A stretch of DNA of 19,608 nucleotides from Opitutia bacterium UBA7374 (GCA_002469895.1 DKOA01000017.1:6164-25771); one strand, 5' to 3'. Shown: positions 8,237 through 15,122, counted from the stretch's first letter. The notes: generated by a model from the sequence alone, not told the origin. Translations and numbers: made by a program.

Positions 8237-8269
8237 AAAAAACCGGCTCCGCAAGGCAGCCGGTTTTTT
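8237..8269. terminator. Bidirectional intrinsic terminator between rplT and clpP
   Basis: AAAAAACCGGCT (8237-8248) and AGCCGGTTTTTT (8258-8269) form a perfect 12-bp stem. The loop can fold further as CC-GCAA-GG, with a GNRA-type tetraloop and one bulged C. The A-run on one side and T-run on the other give U-tracts in both directions, so it can end rplT transcripts from the left and clpP transcripts from the right. Confidence 0.95.
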
Positions 8270-8303
8270 GTTTTAAAGCAGGTACACCCCTACACCCGGA
8301 AGT

Positions 8304-8885
8304 TTAGAGAGTTTCCACGATCCCGTCAGCTAAGCCGTACTCAATGGCTTCCGAAGCGGTCATGTAAAAGTCGCGGTCGGTATCTTGCTCAATCCGCTCG
8401 AGTGGTTGCCCGGAGCTTTCAGCCAAAATGGTGTTCAGCTCGTCGCGCAATCGTTCCATTTCCTGGGCTTGGATGTGAATGTCGACGGCAACCGCGACCA
8501 TTTGCCCGGAGATTAGTGGCTGGTGGATCAATACGCGGCTGTGTGGGTAGAGCAGGCGTTTTCCTTTATCTGCGCCGCAGAGCAGGATTGAGCCCATGCT
8601 GGCTGCCATGCCGGTAACGACCACCTTTATCGGCGCGCTGATTAATTTCATGGTATCGTAGATGGCCATGCCGGCGGTGATGGATCCGCCGGGTGTGTTG
8701 ATGTAAAAAGTGATTTCTTCTCCGGGAGCTTTCGCTTCGAGGTAGAGGAGCTTTTCTGTAATGTCCTTTGCGGATTTATCCGAGACTTCTCCCCAAAGGA
8801 GGACTTTTCGTTCCTTCAGGAAAGTCTCTTGTATTTGTAGGTCCGCTGATTTTGCAGGATCTTTCTTTTTTTCGTCTTCGCTCAT
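8304..8885 (-). CDS. clpP: ATP-dependent Clp protease proteolytic subunit (divergent ClpP)
   Basis: Serine peptidase of family S14, whose tetradecamer degrades proteins delivered by Clp ATPases. The 193 residues keep the triad: Ser96 in GMAASMGS, His121 in LIHQP and Asp168 in EQDTDRD. The oxyanion/substrate strand INTPGGSITAG (62-72) and the C-terminal YGLADGIVE are also present. After HQP the usual GQATDI-type handle-helix segment reads SGQMVAVAVDI, so this is a divergent branch of the family and a second, classical ClpP may exist elsewhere. No propeptide is evident; the acidic/basic N-terminus precedes the axial-loop region. It is probably cotranscribed with rpiB, 35 bp upstream. Confidence 0.92.
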   Translation of the reverse strand: MSEDEKKKDPAKSADLQIQETFLKERKVLLWGEVSDKSAKDITEKLLYLEAKAPGEEITFYINTPGGSITAGMAIYDTMKLISAPIKVVVTGMAASMGSILLCGADKGKRLLYPHSRVLIHQPLISGQMVAVAVDIHIQAQEMERLRDELNTILAESSGQPLERIEQDTDRDFYMTASEAIEYGLADGIVETL

Positions 8886-8920
8886 GGTTTCTTAGGTTGA
8901 AAGAATAGTCTAAGGAGTGC

Positions 8921-9364
8921 CTATGCTTCGATTTTGTCAATCCGGCGCTGGTGACGACCGCCTTCAAAGGCCTCATCCAGCCAGGTGGCAACGATCTCCA
9001 GGGCGAGTTCTTCGGAAACAACTCGGGCACCCAGTGCGATGCAGTTAGCATTATTATGGGTTTTTGTCATGCGGGCGGACCAGAGGTCCCAGCAAAGCCC
9101 GCAGCGCACGCCGGGCACTTTATTGGCGGCGATTGCTTCTCCGTTGCCGCTGCCGCCCAGAACTATCCCCAAATCCGCTTTTTTATCGGCCACGGCCTGT
9201 GCCGCAGGGCGAATGAAGTCGGGGTAATCACAGGAAGCGTCGCTTTGGCAGCCAAAATCGAGCACTCTATGGCCACGCTTCTCCAACATTTCTATGATGG
9301 GTGCTTTGAGGGGAAAGCCTGCGTGGTCAGTCCCAATGGAAAGGATGCGTTGCTCTTCTGTCAT
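8921..9364 (-). CDS. rpiB: Ribose-5-phosphate isomerase B
   Basis: Interconverts ribose 5-phosphate and ribulose 5-phosphate in the non-oxidative pentose phosphate pathway. The 147 residues match the family. The N-terminal GTDHAGF (11-17) carries the substrate-binding Asp-His pair, GGSGNGEAIAANK occupies 70-82, and HNNAN (103-107) holds the phosphate and ring-opening residues. The active-site base position is Glu76 within GSGNGE, as in mycobacterial RpiB, rather than the Cys of the E. coli-type CGTGIG motif. Allose-6-phosphate isomerase activity, seen in some homologues, cannot be excluded. It is the upstream partner of clpP on the minus strand. Confidence 0.93.
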   Translation of the reverse strand: MTEEQRILSIGTDHAGFPLKAPIIEMLEKRGHRVLDFGCQSDASCDYPDFIRPAAQAVADKKADLGIVLGGSGNGEAIAANKVPGVRCGLCWDLWSARMTKTHNNANCIALGARVVSEELALEIVATWLDEAFEGGRHQRRIDKIEA

Positions 9365-9471
9365 GAAAGGTGCGGATGAAAACGTGGGGTGCGAGGCAGG
9401 GCAATACGGAATGTTGCTCTCTTTGTCTAGGAGCTAACTGGAATGTGGTGCCGGATAAAGGAGAAAAAGAA

Positions 9472-9487
9472 CTTGCCCTGTGGCAAG
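9472..9487 (+). promoter_or_regulatory. Hairpin in the rpmG upstream region
   Basis: CTTGCC-CTGT-GGCAAG is a perfect 6-bp stem with a 4-nt loop, about 50 bp before the rpmG start. A second weak stem, AGCGA/TCGCT, follows at about 9486-9505 and shares bases with the first, so the two compete. It could be a leader structure of rpmG. No function can be assigned. Confidence 0.3.
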
Positions 9488-9536
9488 CGACCGGTAGTTT
9501 TCGCTGCTTTTCTACTCACCCAAGAGGATTTTTATC

Positions 9537-9713
9537 ATGCCTAGAGAACACGTAATATTGGAATGCACGGAAGCCCGCGAGGAAGGTAAGCCTGTCTCTC
9601 GCTATATGTCCACGCGCGACAAGAAGCAGCAGCCGGACCGCATTGAAAAGAAGAAGTACAACAAGCACTTGCGGAGACATACGGTACATCGTGAACTGAA
9701 GAGTTCCAAGTAA
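9537..9713 (+). CDS. rpmG: 50S ribosomal protein L33 (zinc-free type)
   Basis: Large-subunit ribosomal protein of 58 residues near the E site. It begins MPREHVILECTEAREEGK, and RIEKKKYNKHLRRHTVHREL (35-54) matches the family C-terminal half. Only one Cys is present (residue 10) and both CxxC zinc knuckles are absent, so this is the C-minus paralogue type that does not need zinc. It has the clearest Shine-Dalgarno in the window: AGAGGA at 9523-9528, 8 nt before the ATG. It stands alone, without rpmB or tRNA/secE neighbours, and is followed by its own terminator. Confidence 0.95.
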   Translation: MPREHVILECTEAREEGKPVSRYMSTRDKKQQPDRIEKKKYNKHLRRHTVHRELKSSK

Positions 9714-9738
9714 GCCTGCGGAAGCAAAGCACTTTCCC

Positions 9739-9781
9739 AAAAACCCGTCTGGCGACTTTATTTGTCCGGCGGGTTTTTTTT
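9739..9781 (+). terminator. Intrinsic terminator of rpmG
   Basis: AAAAACCCG (9739-9747) pairs with CGGGTTTTT (9770-9778). The stem continues inward through G-U and G-C pairs with small bulges to a GAC/GTC closing pair around a TTTATTT loop. An uninterrupted run of eight T follows the GGG (9774-9781). It starts 25 bp after the rpmG stop. Confidence 0.9.
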
Positions 9782-9816
9782 GGAAGTTTAGGTAACGACG
9801 ACAGTTTGGGTAACGA

Positions 9817-10059
9817 CTAATGTGACAAGTCTTTATCTCTCGAGCGCCGCCATTTGTCTCGGTGTTTGCGAATCCAATCGAGAAGGGCGCGCTCAAAGCC
9901 GATGTCACGACCTGCTTTTTCAGACTCGATCCACTTGTGGCGCAAAATTTCGTCACGCTCGGCGAGGAACTCTTGGTAGAGACTGGAGCGAGCGGCGAAA
10001 TTCTTGTCTGAATCCGCTTTAGCGGCAGGTTCCATATTTTTTGAATCTGTTGGATTCAT
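9817..10059 (-). CDS. Small conserved-looking protein of unknown function
   Basis: Soluble, highly charged protein of 80 residues from the ATG at 10059 (an in-frame GTG at 10074 would add five). No signal peptide or membrane segment is present. The C-terminal two thirds is predicted helical and contains ILRHKWIESEKAGRDIGFE followed by ALLDWIRKHRDKWRR. A His-Lys/Arg-Trp, Ser-Glu, Gly-Arg-Asp-(Ile/Val)-Gly pattern of this kind recalls the C-terminal segment of DUF4032-type proteins, but this is recollection, not a search. It sits alone, about 100 bp downstream of mrp on the same strand, with a 10-bp palindrome upstream at 10104-10113. Function unknown. Confidence 0.65.
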   Translation of the reverse strand: MNPTDSKNMEPAAKADSDKNFAARSSLYQEFLAERDEILRHKWIESEKAGRDIGFERALLDWIRKHRDKWRRSRDKDLSH

Positions 10060-10157
10060 AGCAGGTAGCGACACGAAAAGGTTGGGTAGGATGCATCTTT
10101 ACACTACATGTAGACACGGGTGCTAGCTAAAAAGATCCCTGAGGCGCATTTTTCTCC

Positions 10158-11228
10158 CTAGCCTAAGCGGTCGAGTATATTTTGTGCGATAGAGAAGAAT
10201 TCTTTCGCTGCGGGGCTTTCGGGTGCGCCCACGACAATCGGTACTCCTTGGTCACAGCCTTCCCGGATGGCCGGGTCGAGGGGGATTTGGCCGATGAGAG
10301 AGGTCTCCAGACCCTCGGCCGTGGATTGCCCACCACCCTGACCAAAGAGAGTCTGCCGGGTCCCATCGGGTGCTTCCAGATAGCTCATGTTTTCGGCCAC
10401 ACCGAGCAGGGGCACATTAACTTTTTCAAACATGCGAGCGCCTCGGCGGGCGACATTACTCGCTGCCGGCTGTGGCGTGGTGACAATAAGTGCGCCGTCG
10501 AGGGGGATGGTTTGTACGAGCGAGAGTTGTGCGTCACCCGTGCCGGGGGGGAGATCGACGACGAGGACTTCCAATTCGCCCCAGTCGACGTTTTGCGCAA
10601 ACTGCTGAATGGTCTTCATGATCATCGGCCCACGCCAGACGACGGGCGTATCGTCATCGACAAGGAAACCCATGGAGATGGTGTCCACCCCGAAATTACG
10701 GATTGGGACAATCATATCGTTTTTGATTTCCGGCCGGCCCGCGGCGCCGAGCATGAGCGGGATGGATGGCCCATAGATGTCACAGTCCATAATGCCGACC
10801 CCGGAGCGCCCCTCGGCATCAAGTAGATTTTGCAGGGCACAGGCGAGGTTCGTCGCCACCGTAGATTTGCCGACCCCGCCTTTACCACTGGCGACAGCTA
10901 TAACAAAGCGCACTTTTTGCATCGACTGGCTGGTCGCTGGGGCCGCGCTGTTACTGCCTGCTGCAGAGCCGGGCTGGCGCTCTGGCTTGTGGATTTCCAT
11001 CCGGACTTTAACTGTATCCACACCCTCTATCCGGCCGACGATCTCTTTGATCGAAGCCGCAATCTGCTCCGGGATGGAGTCGTCCGCGCTGGTTATCTCA
11101 AGTCCGACGAGCGCATCGCTGCCGGCTAATTCGACTGAGCGAACCAGACCGAAAGAAACGATATCGCGGCTGAATCCCGGATATTTTATGGATTTGAGGA
11201 CTTCTTGAATTTGCTCTTCTGTGGCCAT
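10158..11228 (-). CDS. mrp: Mrp/ApbC family P-loop ATPase (iron-sulfur cluster carrier-like)
   Basis: Cytoplasmic member of the Mrp/NBP35 family, whose characterised members bind and transfer Fe-S clusters. From the ATG at 11228 it has 356 residues; ATG 11240 and a start at 11321 are alternatives. An N-terminal MIP18/DUF59 domain (about 3-80) and an Ala/Ser-rich linker (about 84-103) lead to the deviant Walker A SGKGGVGKST (114-123). Switch I MDCDIYGPSIP (about 147-157) and Walker B VVDLPPGTGDAQLS (about 223-236) follow. After ENMSY (279-283) most Mrp proteins have a CxxC that bridges the cluster at the dimer interface; here the segment reads LEAPDG with no Cys. Cluster binding, if any, must differ. 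Confidence 0.93.
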   Translation of the reverse strand: MATEEQIQEVLKSIKYPGFSRDIVSFGLVRSVELAGSDALVGLEITSADDSIPEQIAASIKEIVGRIEGVDTVKVRMEIHKPERQPGSAAGSNSAAPATSQSMQKVRFVIAVASGKGGVGKSTVATNLACALQNLLDAEGRSGVGIMDCDIYGPSIPLMLGAAGRPEIKNDMIVPIRNFGVDTISMGFLVDDDTPVVWRGPMIMKTIQQFAQNVDWGELEVLVVDLPPGTGDAQLSLVQTIPLDGALIVTTPQPAASNVARRGARMFEKVNVPLLGVAENMSYLEAPDGTRQTLFGQGGGQSTAEGLETSLIGQIPLDPAIREGCDQGVPIVVGAPESPAAKEFFSIAQNILDRLG

Positions 11229-11357
11229 AGTATGGACCATGAGATTGTGTGAGATCTTCCGCGACTCAATACGAATCGCCGCTCTTTTGCCGGGATTTTT
11301 TTTGCTTAGGTCGATTTGCATTTGCCGATGAATCCCCTTTCACGCTAGTTATTTAAA

Positions 11358-12548
11358 ATGCGCTTTTGGATTCATCTTTTTCGACACTTTTCGGCAGTCA
11401 TTTGGCTGCCACTATCACTAGCCGGGCAGGTTATCGAACTGGATCCGGCGATCAGTCGTGATGAGGGCGTGCTTTCGGTCAGAGTTGAAAGCAGTGAGGA
11501 TGCGTTGGCCGCGGTGGCCCGAAAGGCACTCTCCTTGCATGGGCGCTTCACGGTGGAAACAGGCGAGTCAGCCGTGCTGCGATTACAGTTTGAGCCGTCC
11601 GGCAGGGAAAGTGTCTTGCTGAGGATACAGGAGAGTGAGGGCAAGGAGCAGGTACGTAAAATTCACGGAACAGATACCACGGATGCCGTCCTTCGGGCTT
11701 GTGATCTGGTTGTCGAATGGAGTACCGGGCTAAAGGGATTTTTTGCCGGTAAGCTGGCATTTGTGGGAAAGCGTCGGGGAGTTGCAGAGATCTACGCAAC
11801 CAATCTGCTTTTCCGCGACGTGCGCGCTCTTACCTCGGACCGTAGTCTGGTGACGGGGCCAAGCTGGTCGCATGATGGGATGCGATTACTCTACACAACC
11901 TACCACAAATCCGGATTTCCGGACATTTACGAGATCGATTTGCTCGCGGGGGAGCGATCACCGGTGGCTACCTATCGTGGTACGAACACCGGCGGCCGTT
12001 ACAGTCCGGACGGTCAGCGGATGGCGATGGTTCTCAGCGGCACGGGAAACACCGAACTATGGGTGGCCAATAAGGATGGCGGCGACCGTCGACGCCTGAC
12101 CAAGAATAACAGCCTGGAAGCTTCTCCCAGTTGGTCACCGGACGGCCAAAGACTGGTCTTTACCTCCGATCAAGCGGGACGCCCCCAACTGTATGAAATC
12201 TCCTCTGCGGGCGGACCGATGCGTCGTTTACGTACACAAGTTAGCCGTTATTGTGCCGAGCCGGCATGGAACCCTGTCCACCCGGAGCAAATTGCTTTTA
12301 CGGCGGCGGTGAAAGGGAGCTTTCAGCTATATCTGTATGACAGAAGGAAGCAGACCAGTCGGCCGCTGACTAGTGGGCCGGGTGATGCGCTGGAGTCTTG
12401 CTGGCTCAATGACGGTCGCCATCTTATCTATACACAGCGCAACGGAGGCTCCACACGGCTCAAACTACTCGATAGCGTGACCGGTAAATCGACGGCCTTA
12501 CATCGTTCCAGCGTGGGCCAGACGGCGTCCGCATCTTTTGTTTATTAA
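11358..12548 (+). CDS. tolB: TolB-like periplasmic beta-propeller protein
   Basis: Likely periplasmic protein of 396 residues with a signal peptide (hydrophobic 11-22, cleavage near Ala22-Gly23). Residues about 30-125 correspond to the TolB N-terminal alpha/beta domain, though weakly conserved. Six propeller blades of the PD40/WD40-like type follow, each with a pattern such as PSWSHDG (168-174), GRYSPDGQR (213-221), PSWSPDGQRLVFTS (257-270) and EPAWNPVHP (301-309). In proteobacteria TolB links Pal to the Tol complex for envelope constriction. No tolA/Q/R or pal gene is nearby, so the exact role is inferred. It is divergent from mrp and convergent with the desaturase gene (28-bp gap). Confidence 0.85.
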   Translation: MRFWIHLFRHFSAVIWLPLSLAGQVIELDPAISRDEGVLSVRVESSEDALAAVARKALSLHGRFTVETGESAVLRLQFEPSGRESVLLRIQESEGKEQVRKIHGTDTTDAVLRACDLVVEWSTGLKGFFAGKLAFVGKRRGVAEIYATNLLFRDVRALTSDRSLVTGPSWSHDGMRLLYTTYHKSGFPDIYEIDLLAGERSPVATYRGTNTGGRYSPDGQRMAMVLSGTGNTELWVANKDGGDRRRLTKNNSLEASPSWSPDGQRLVFTSDQAGRPQLYEISSAGGPMRRLRTQVSRYCAEPAWNPVHPEQIAFTAAVKGSFQLYLYDRRKQTSRPLTSGPGDALESCWLNDGRHLIYTQRNGGSTRLKLLDSVTGKSTALHRSSVGQTASASFVY

Positions 12549-12576
12549 AGCGACCGGGTAGACTTGCAGCTTCTAC

Positions 12577-13689
12577 TTAGTGCGCGTGCAGGTGAAGCTG
12601 AAACTGTTTCGTGGCGGCGTGGGTGAGGGCCACCCAATCGGCCCAGATTTCCTTGAGCATGGTACGGAGCGCTTGAATTTCTTTTTTCAGCTGACCGTGG
12701 TGCTCTGTGGCCGCTTGTTTCAGTTCGCGCATCTTGGCCGATAGAGCTGTCGCTTTTTCGTCAAATAAATCGGACAGGTGCTCGACTTTTTCACGGAATT
12801 CAGCCGCGGTCTCGCAGCCTTCTTCTTCGAGATGCTCGATCAGTAGCTTGCGGTCTTTCTGAACCAGCGATTTTTGTACGGTCAGTGTATTGATCGTACG
12901 GAGCTTGTTTGTCATGCCAAGCTTGGAGGCCAGCCAGATCGTCCATTTTGACGGATCGAAGTGGTACCAGCGGATGCCGTTGCGGTAGTCCGCAGCAAAA
13001 GCGTGGTGGTAGTTATGATAGCCTTCGCCAAAGGTCAGCATTGCAAGGATGGCATTGTCGACCGCGGAAAGTTCACGTGCGTAGGTTTTCGAACCATAGG
13101 TATGGCAGAGGGAGTTGATAAACCACGTACAGTGGTGGATCATAGCCATACGAAGGAGGAAACCGAAGTAGAAAGAGGCAAACAGATTACCGGTCAGGTA
13201 CCAGCCAAGTAGCAGGATGGCCAAATTTATGCCTAGGGTTAGTTGCAGGTAGTACTTGTCCTGAAACACCACGCGTGGGTTTTTCAGTAGATCGGCGACC
13301 AGTGTTTTATCAAAACTGCGGTCTGCATCAAAAAGCCATAACACGTGTGCATACCAGAAACCCTTTTTAATGGAGTAGGGATCCCGCTCGGTATCGACAT
13401 GATTGTGGTGATTGCGGTGATCGTGCGACCAACCGAGCGCAGACATCTCAAAAGCCAGTGTCGAACCTAACAGGATGCTCCACTCGAAAAAGGGATTCGC
13501 TGAATAGGCCCGATGCGCGTACAAGCGATGGTAGCCTACCGTGATCGACATACCGCCGATGATGTACGTCACGAGGAAGAGCGTAAAGGCCGTCCAGGTG
13601 AGTTCAGGCAGGACAAAGGGTATCAACACCAGCAAGAGCAGGTGATATATTGCGATGAATGCGAAGGTTCCCCAGTGTTTAATTTTCAT
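12577..13689 (-). CDS. Membrane fatty acid desaturase (delta-9 acyl type) with helical C-terminal extension
   Basis: Integral-membrane di-iron desaturase that probably introduces a cis double bond into acyl chains to set membrane fluidity. Three histidine boxes are present: HRLYAHR (54-60), HRNHH (91-95) and HNYHH (225-229). An additional metal-ligand candidate is His196 in NSLCH. Hydrophobic spans lie at about 8-28, 32-52, 70-84, 146-166 and 168-188. The catalytic core ends near residue 265. The remaining 100 or so residues are hydrophilic, heptad-like and helical, ending in His-Leu-His-Ala-His, which is not part of the usual 300-330 residue enzyme. It is divergent from gap across a 307-bp region and convergent with tolB. 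Confidence 0.92.
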   Translation of the reverse strand: MKIKHWGTFAFIAIYHLLLLVLIPFVLPELTWTAFTLFLVTYIIGGMSITVGYHRLYAHRAYSANPFFEWSILLGSTLAFEMSALGWSHDHRNHHNHVDTERDPYSIKKGFWYAHVLWLFDADRSFDKTLVADLLKNPRVVFQDKYYLQLTLGINLAILLLGWYLTGNLFASFYFGFLLRMAMIHHCTWFINSLCHTYGSKTYARELSAVDNAILAMLTFGEGYHNYHHAFAADYRNGIRWYHFDPSKWTIWLASKLGMTNKLRTINTLTVQKSLVQKDRKLLIEHLEEEGCETAAEFREKVEHLSDLFDEKATALSAKMRELKQAATEHHGQLKKEIQALRTMLKEIWADWVALTHAATKQFQLHLHAH

Positions 13690-13706
13690 GATCTGTATCC
13701 CGGTAG

Positions 13707-13734
13707 CTTGTAGTTAACTAAGGGCATTCGTCAA
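13707..13734 (-). promoter_or_regulatory. Candidate sigma70 promoter of the desaturase gene
   Basis: On the minus strand, TTGACG (13734-13729) and TACAAG (13712-13707) are separated by 16 bp and match the -35 (5/6) and -10 (4/6) consensus. The predicted start would leave a leader of only about 10 nt before the ATG at 13689, so the call is tentative. Confidence 0.35.
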
Positions 13735-13787
13735 ATGACTTCCTGACATTTACGTGTAGGTGCACGAGTTTGCATTGTCGGTCATCG

Positions 13788-13816
13788 ACGCTGTCCACTA
13801 CCCGCATAGACAGCGT
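13788..13816. repeat. Inverted repeat upstream of gap
   Basis: ACGCTGTC (13788-13795) is perfectly complementary to GACAGCGT (13809-13816), separated by 13 nt. It could be an RNA hairpin or a two-half-site operator. A competing short pairing, CCACT (13795-13799) with AGTGG (13819-13823), involves its loop. Confidence 0.6.
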
Positions 13817-13870
13817 AAAGTGGTTATCTGTCAAGGGATTTCGCCTATTCAGGAGGCTGTTGGAAAGTAT

Positions 13871-13899
13871 AAAAAGGGGCGAAAATCCCCAGTTTTTTT
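13871..13899. terminator. Terminator-like hairpin upstream of gap
   Basis: GGGG (13876-13879), loop CGAAAAT, CCCC (13887-13890), then AG and seven T; five A before the stem can pair with part of the T-run. Read on the minus strand, the same hairpin is followed by five T. No gene on the plus strand precedes it, so it would end a short leader or small RNA rather than an mRNA. Segment 13835-13845 can pair with 13878-13889 and would disrupt it. Confidence 0.55.
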
Positions 13900-13938
13900 C
13901 CGGATGGGCTATGAATAACTCTTGCCTTGCCCCGTATG

Positions 13939-13968
13939 CTGACTACTGATGCCGAGCTTACTTATTAT
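13939..13968 (+). promoter_or_regulatory. Candidate sigma70 promoter of gap
   Basis: CTGACT (13939-13944, 4/6 match to -35) and TATTAT (13963-13968, 5/6 match to -10) are 18 bp apart in an AT-rich stretch, giving a predicted start about 20 nt before the gap ATG. This leader would contain no Shine-Dalgarno. Confidence 0.4.
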
Positions 13969-13996
13969 TATTCAATAACCTGAATATCTACACATT

Positions 13997-15022
13997 ATGG
14001 CAACAAAAATTGGAATCAACGGATTTGGCCGCATCGGTCGTCTGGTTTTTCGTTCACTCGTCGAGAAGGGTCTTCTCGGTTCTGAAATCGAAGTCGTCGC
14101 GATTAACGACCTCGTGCCGGCTGAGAATTTGGCCTATCTATTAAAGTACGACACCACTCAGGGACGTTTTAAAGGTACTGTCGAGACGAAGGGCGACGAC
14201 ATGCTTGTGGTGAATGGCCAGGAGATCAAAACGCTGGCTGTGCGTGAAGGCCCGGCTGCTTTGCCATGGGGTGCGCTCGGCGTCGACATCGTGATCGAAT
14301 GTACCGGTCTCTTCGTCCAGGACGAAAAAGCCAAAGGTCACATTGATGCAGGTGCCAAAAAGGTCATCATTTCCGCACCCGGTAAGGGCGACGGCGTAAA
14401 GACAGTGGTTCTCGGCGTGAACGATGGCGAATTGACGGCCGAGCACGACGTGATCTCCAACGCTTCCTGCACAACCAATTGCCTGGCTCCGATGACCAAG
14501 GTCATTCTGGAAAACTTCGGGATTGCCGAAGGTCTCATGACAACGGTTCACTCCTACACCGCCACACAGAAGACCGTAGACGGCCCATCTCCAAAGGACA
14601 TGAAGGGTGGGCGTACCGCCGCGCTGAACATCATTCCATCGACTACCGGTGCCGCTAAGGCAGTTGGCCTGGTTCTTCCTGAAGTTAAGGGCAAACTCAC
14701 CGGAATGGCCTTCCGTGTGCCGACTCCAACAGTTTCTGCCGTCGACCTCACGGTCAAAACGGTAAAGAGCACTTCCTACGAAGAAATCTGCCAGAAGATG
14801 AAAGAAGCTTCGGAAGGTTCCCTCAAGGGTATCCTCGGGTACACCGAAGACCAAGTTGCTTCCTCTGACTTCATTCACGATGAGCTCAGTTCTATCTTCG
14901 ACGCCGGTTCCGGCATGGGATTGAGCGACACCTTTTTCAAACTCGTATCCTGGTACGACAATGAATGGGGTTATTCCAACCGTGTAGTGGAACTGGTCCA
15001 AAAAGTTTCCAAGTTCCTCTAG
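13997..15022 (+). CDS. gap: Glyceraldehyde-3-phosphate dehydrogenase
   Basis: Oxidises and phosphorylates glyceraldehyde 3-phosphate to 1,3-bisphosphoglycerate using NAD. The 341 residues match the tetrameric class I enzyme. The Rossmann NGFGRIGRLVFR lies at 8-19, and INDL (36-39) has the Asp typical of NAD preference. The catalytic SNASCTTNCLAP (154-165) has Cys158, with His185 in TVHSYTATQ. The C-terminal SWYDNEWGYSNR lies at 318-329. It leads the gap-pgk-tpiA cluster, but a strong terminator follows it, so part of its expression is probably monocistronic. No Shine-Dalgarno precedes the ATG. Confidence 0.98.
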   Translation: MATKIGINGFGRIGRLVFRSLVEKGLLGSEIEVVAINDLVPAENLAYLLKYDTTQGRFKGTVETKGDDMLVVNGQEIKTLAVREGPAALPWGALGVDIVIECTGLFVQDEKAKGHIDAGAKKVIISAPGKGDGVKTVVLGVNDGELTAEHDVISNASCTTNCLAPMTKVILENFGIAEGLMTTVHSYTATQKTVDGPSPKDMKGGRTAALNIIPSTTGAAKAVGLVLPEVKGKLTGMAFRVPTPTVSAVDLTVKTVKSTSYEEICQKMKEASEGSLKGILGYTEDQVASSDFIHDELSSIFDAGSGMGLSDTFFKLVSWYDNEWGYSNRVVELVQKVSKFL

Positions 15023-15050
15023 ACGGTCGTAATGAACGGTTTTTAATCAG

Positions 15051-15083
15051 CTGCGGCAGGGGGATTCTCCTGCCGCAGTTTTT
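15051..15083 (+). terminator. Intrinsic terminator between gap and pgk
   Basis: CTGCGGCAGG (15051-15060) and CCTGCCGCAG (15069-15078) form a perfect 10-bp GC-rich stem. It is extendable by one G-U and one G-C pair to a GATT loop, and is followed directly by five T. It begins 29 bp after the gap stop and lies 40 bp before the pgk start, so it can make gap levels exceed those of pgk and tpiA. Confidence 0.92.
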
Positions 15084-15122
15084 CCGTCATCTATAGATTC
15101 GTTTACAGAAAGATCATTTCCT

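Larger units (their letters stand above)
13690..13996. other. Divergent intergenic region, desaturase to gap
   Basis: 307 bp without a convincing gene. It holds a candidate desaturase promoter (13707-13734) and an 8-bp inverted repeat (13788-13816). A terminator-like hairpin (13871-13899) has an upstream complementary segment (13835-13845), and a candidate gap promoter follows (13939-13968). Short reading frames exist, including a 12-codon one at 13911-13949, but none shows coding evidence. Confidence 0.8.

Noticed and set aside
12567..12600. 7-bp inverted repeat CAGCTTC/GAAGCTG at the tolB-desaturase convergence
   Set aside because: The loop is 20 nt, no T-run follows on either strand and it overlaps the desaturase coding end; weak as a terminator.
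13860..13949. Short reading frame after an AGGAGG at 13851-13856 (TTG start) or a 12-codon ATG frame at 13911
   Set aside because: The spacing from AGGAGG to the TTG is only 3 nt, and the frame passes through the terminator-like hairpin; no coding evidence.
14141..15001. 286-codon minus-strand open frame opposite gap
   Set aside because: Antisense shadow caused by the codon bias of a highly expressed gene; no recognisable domain.
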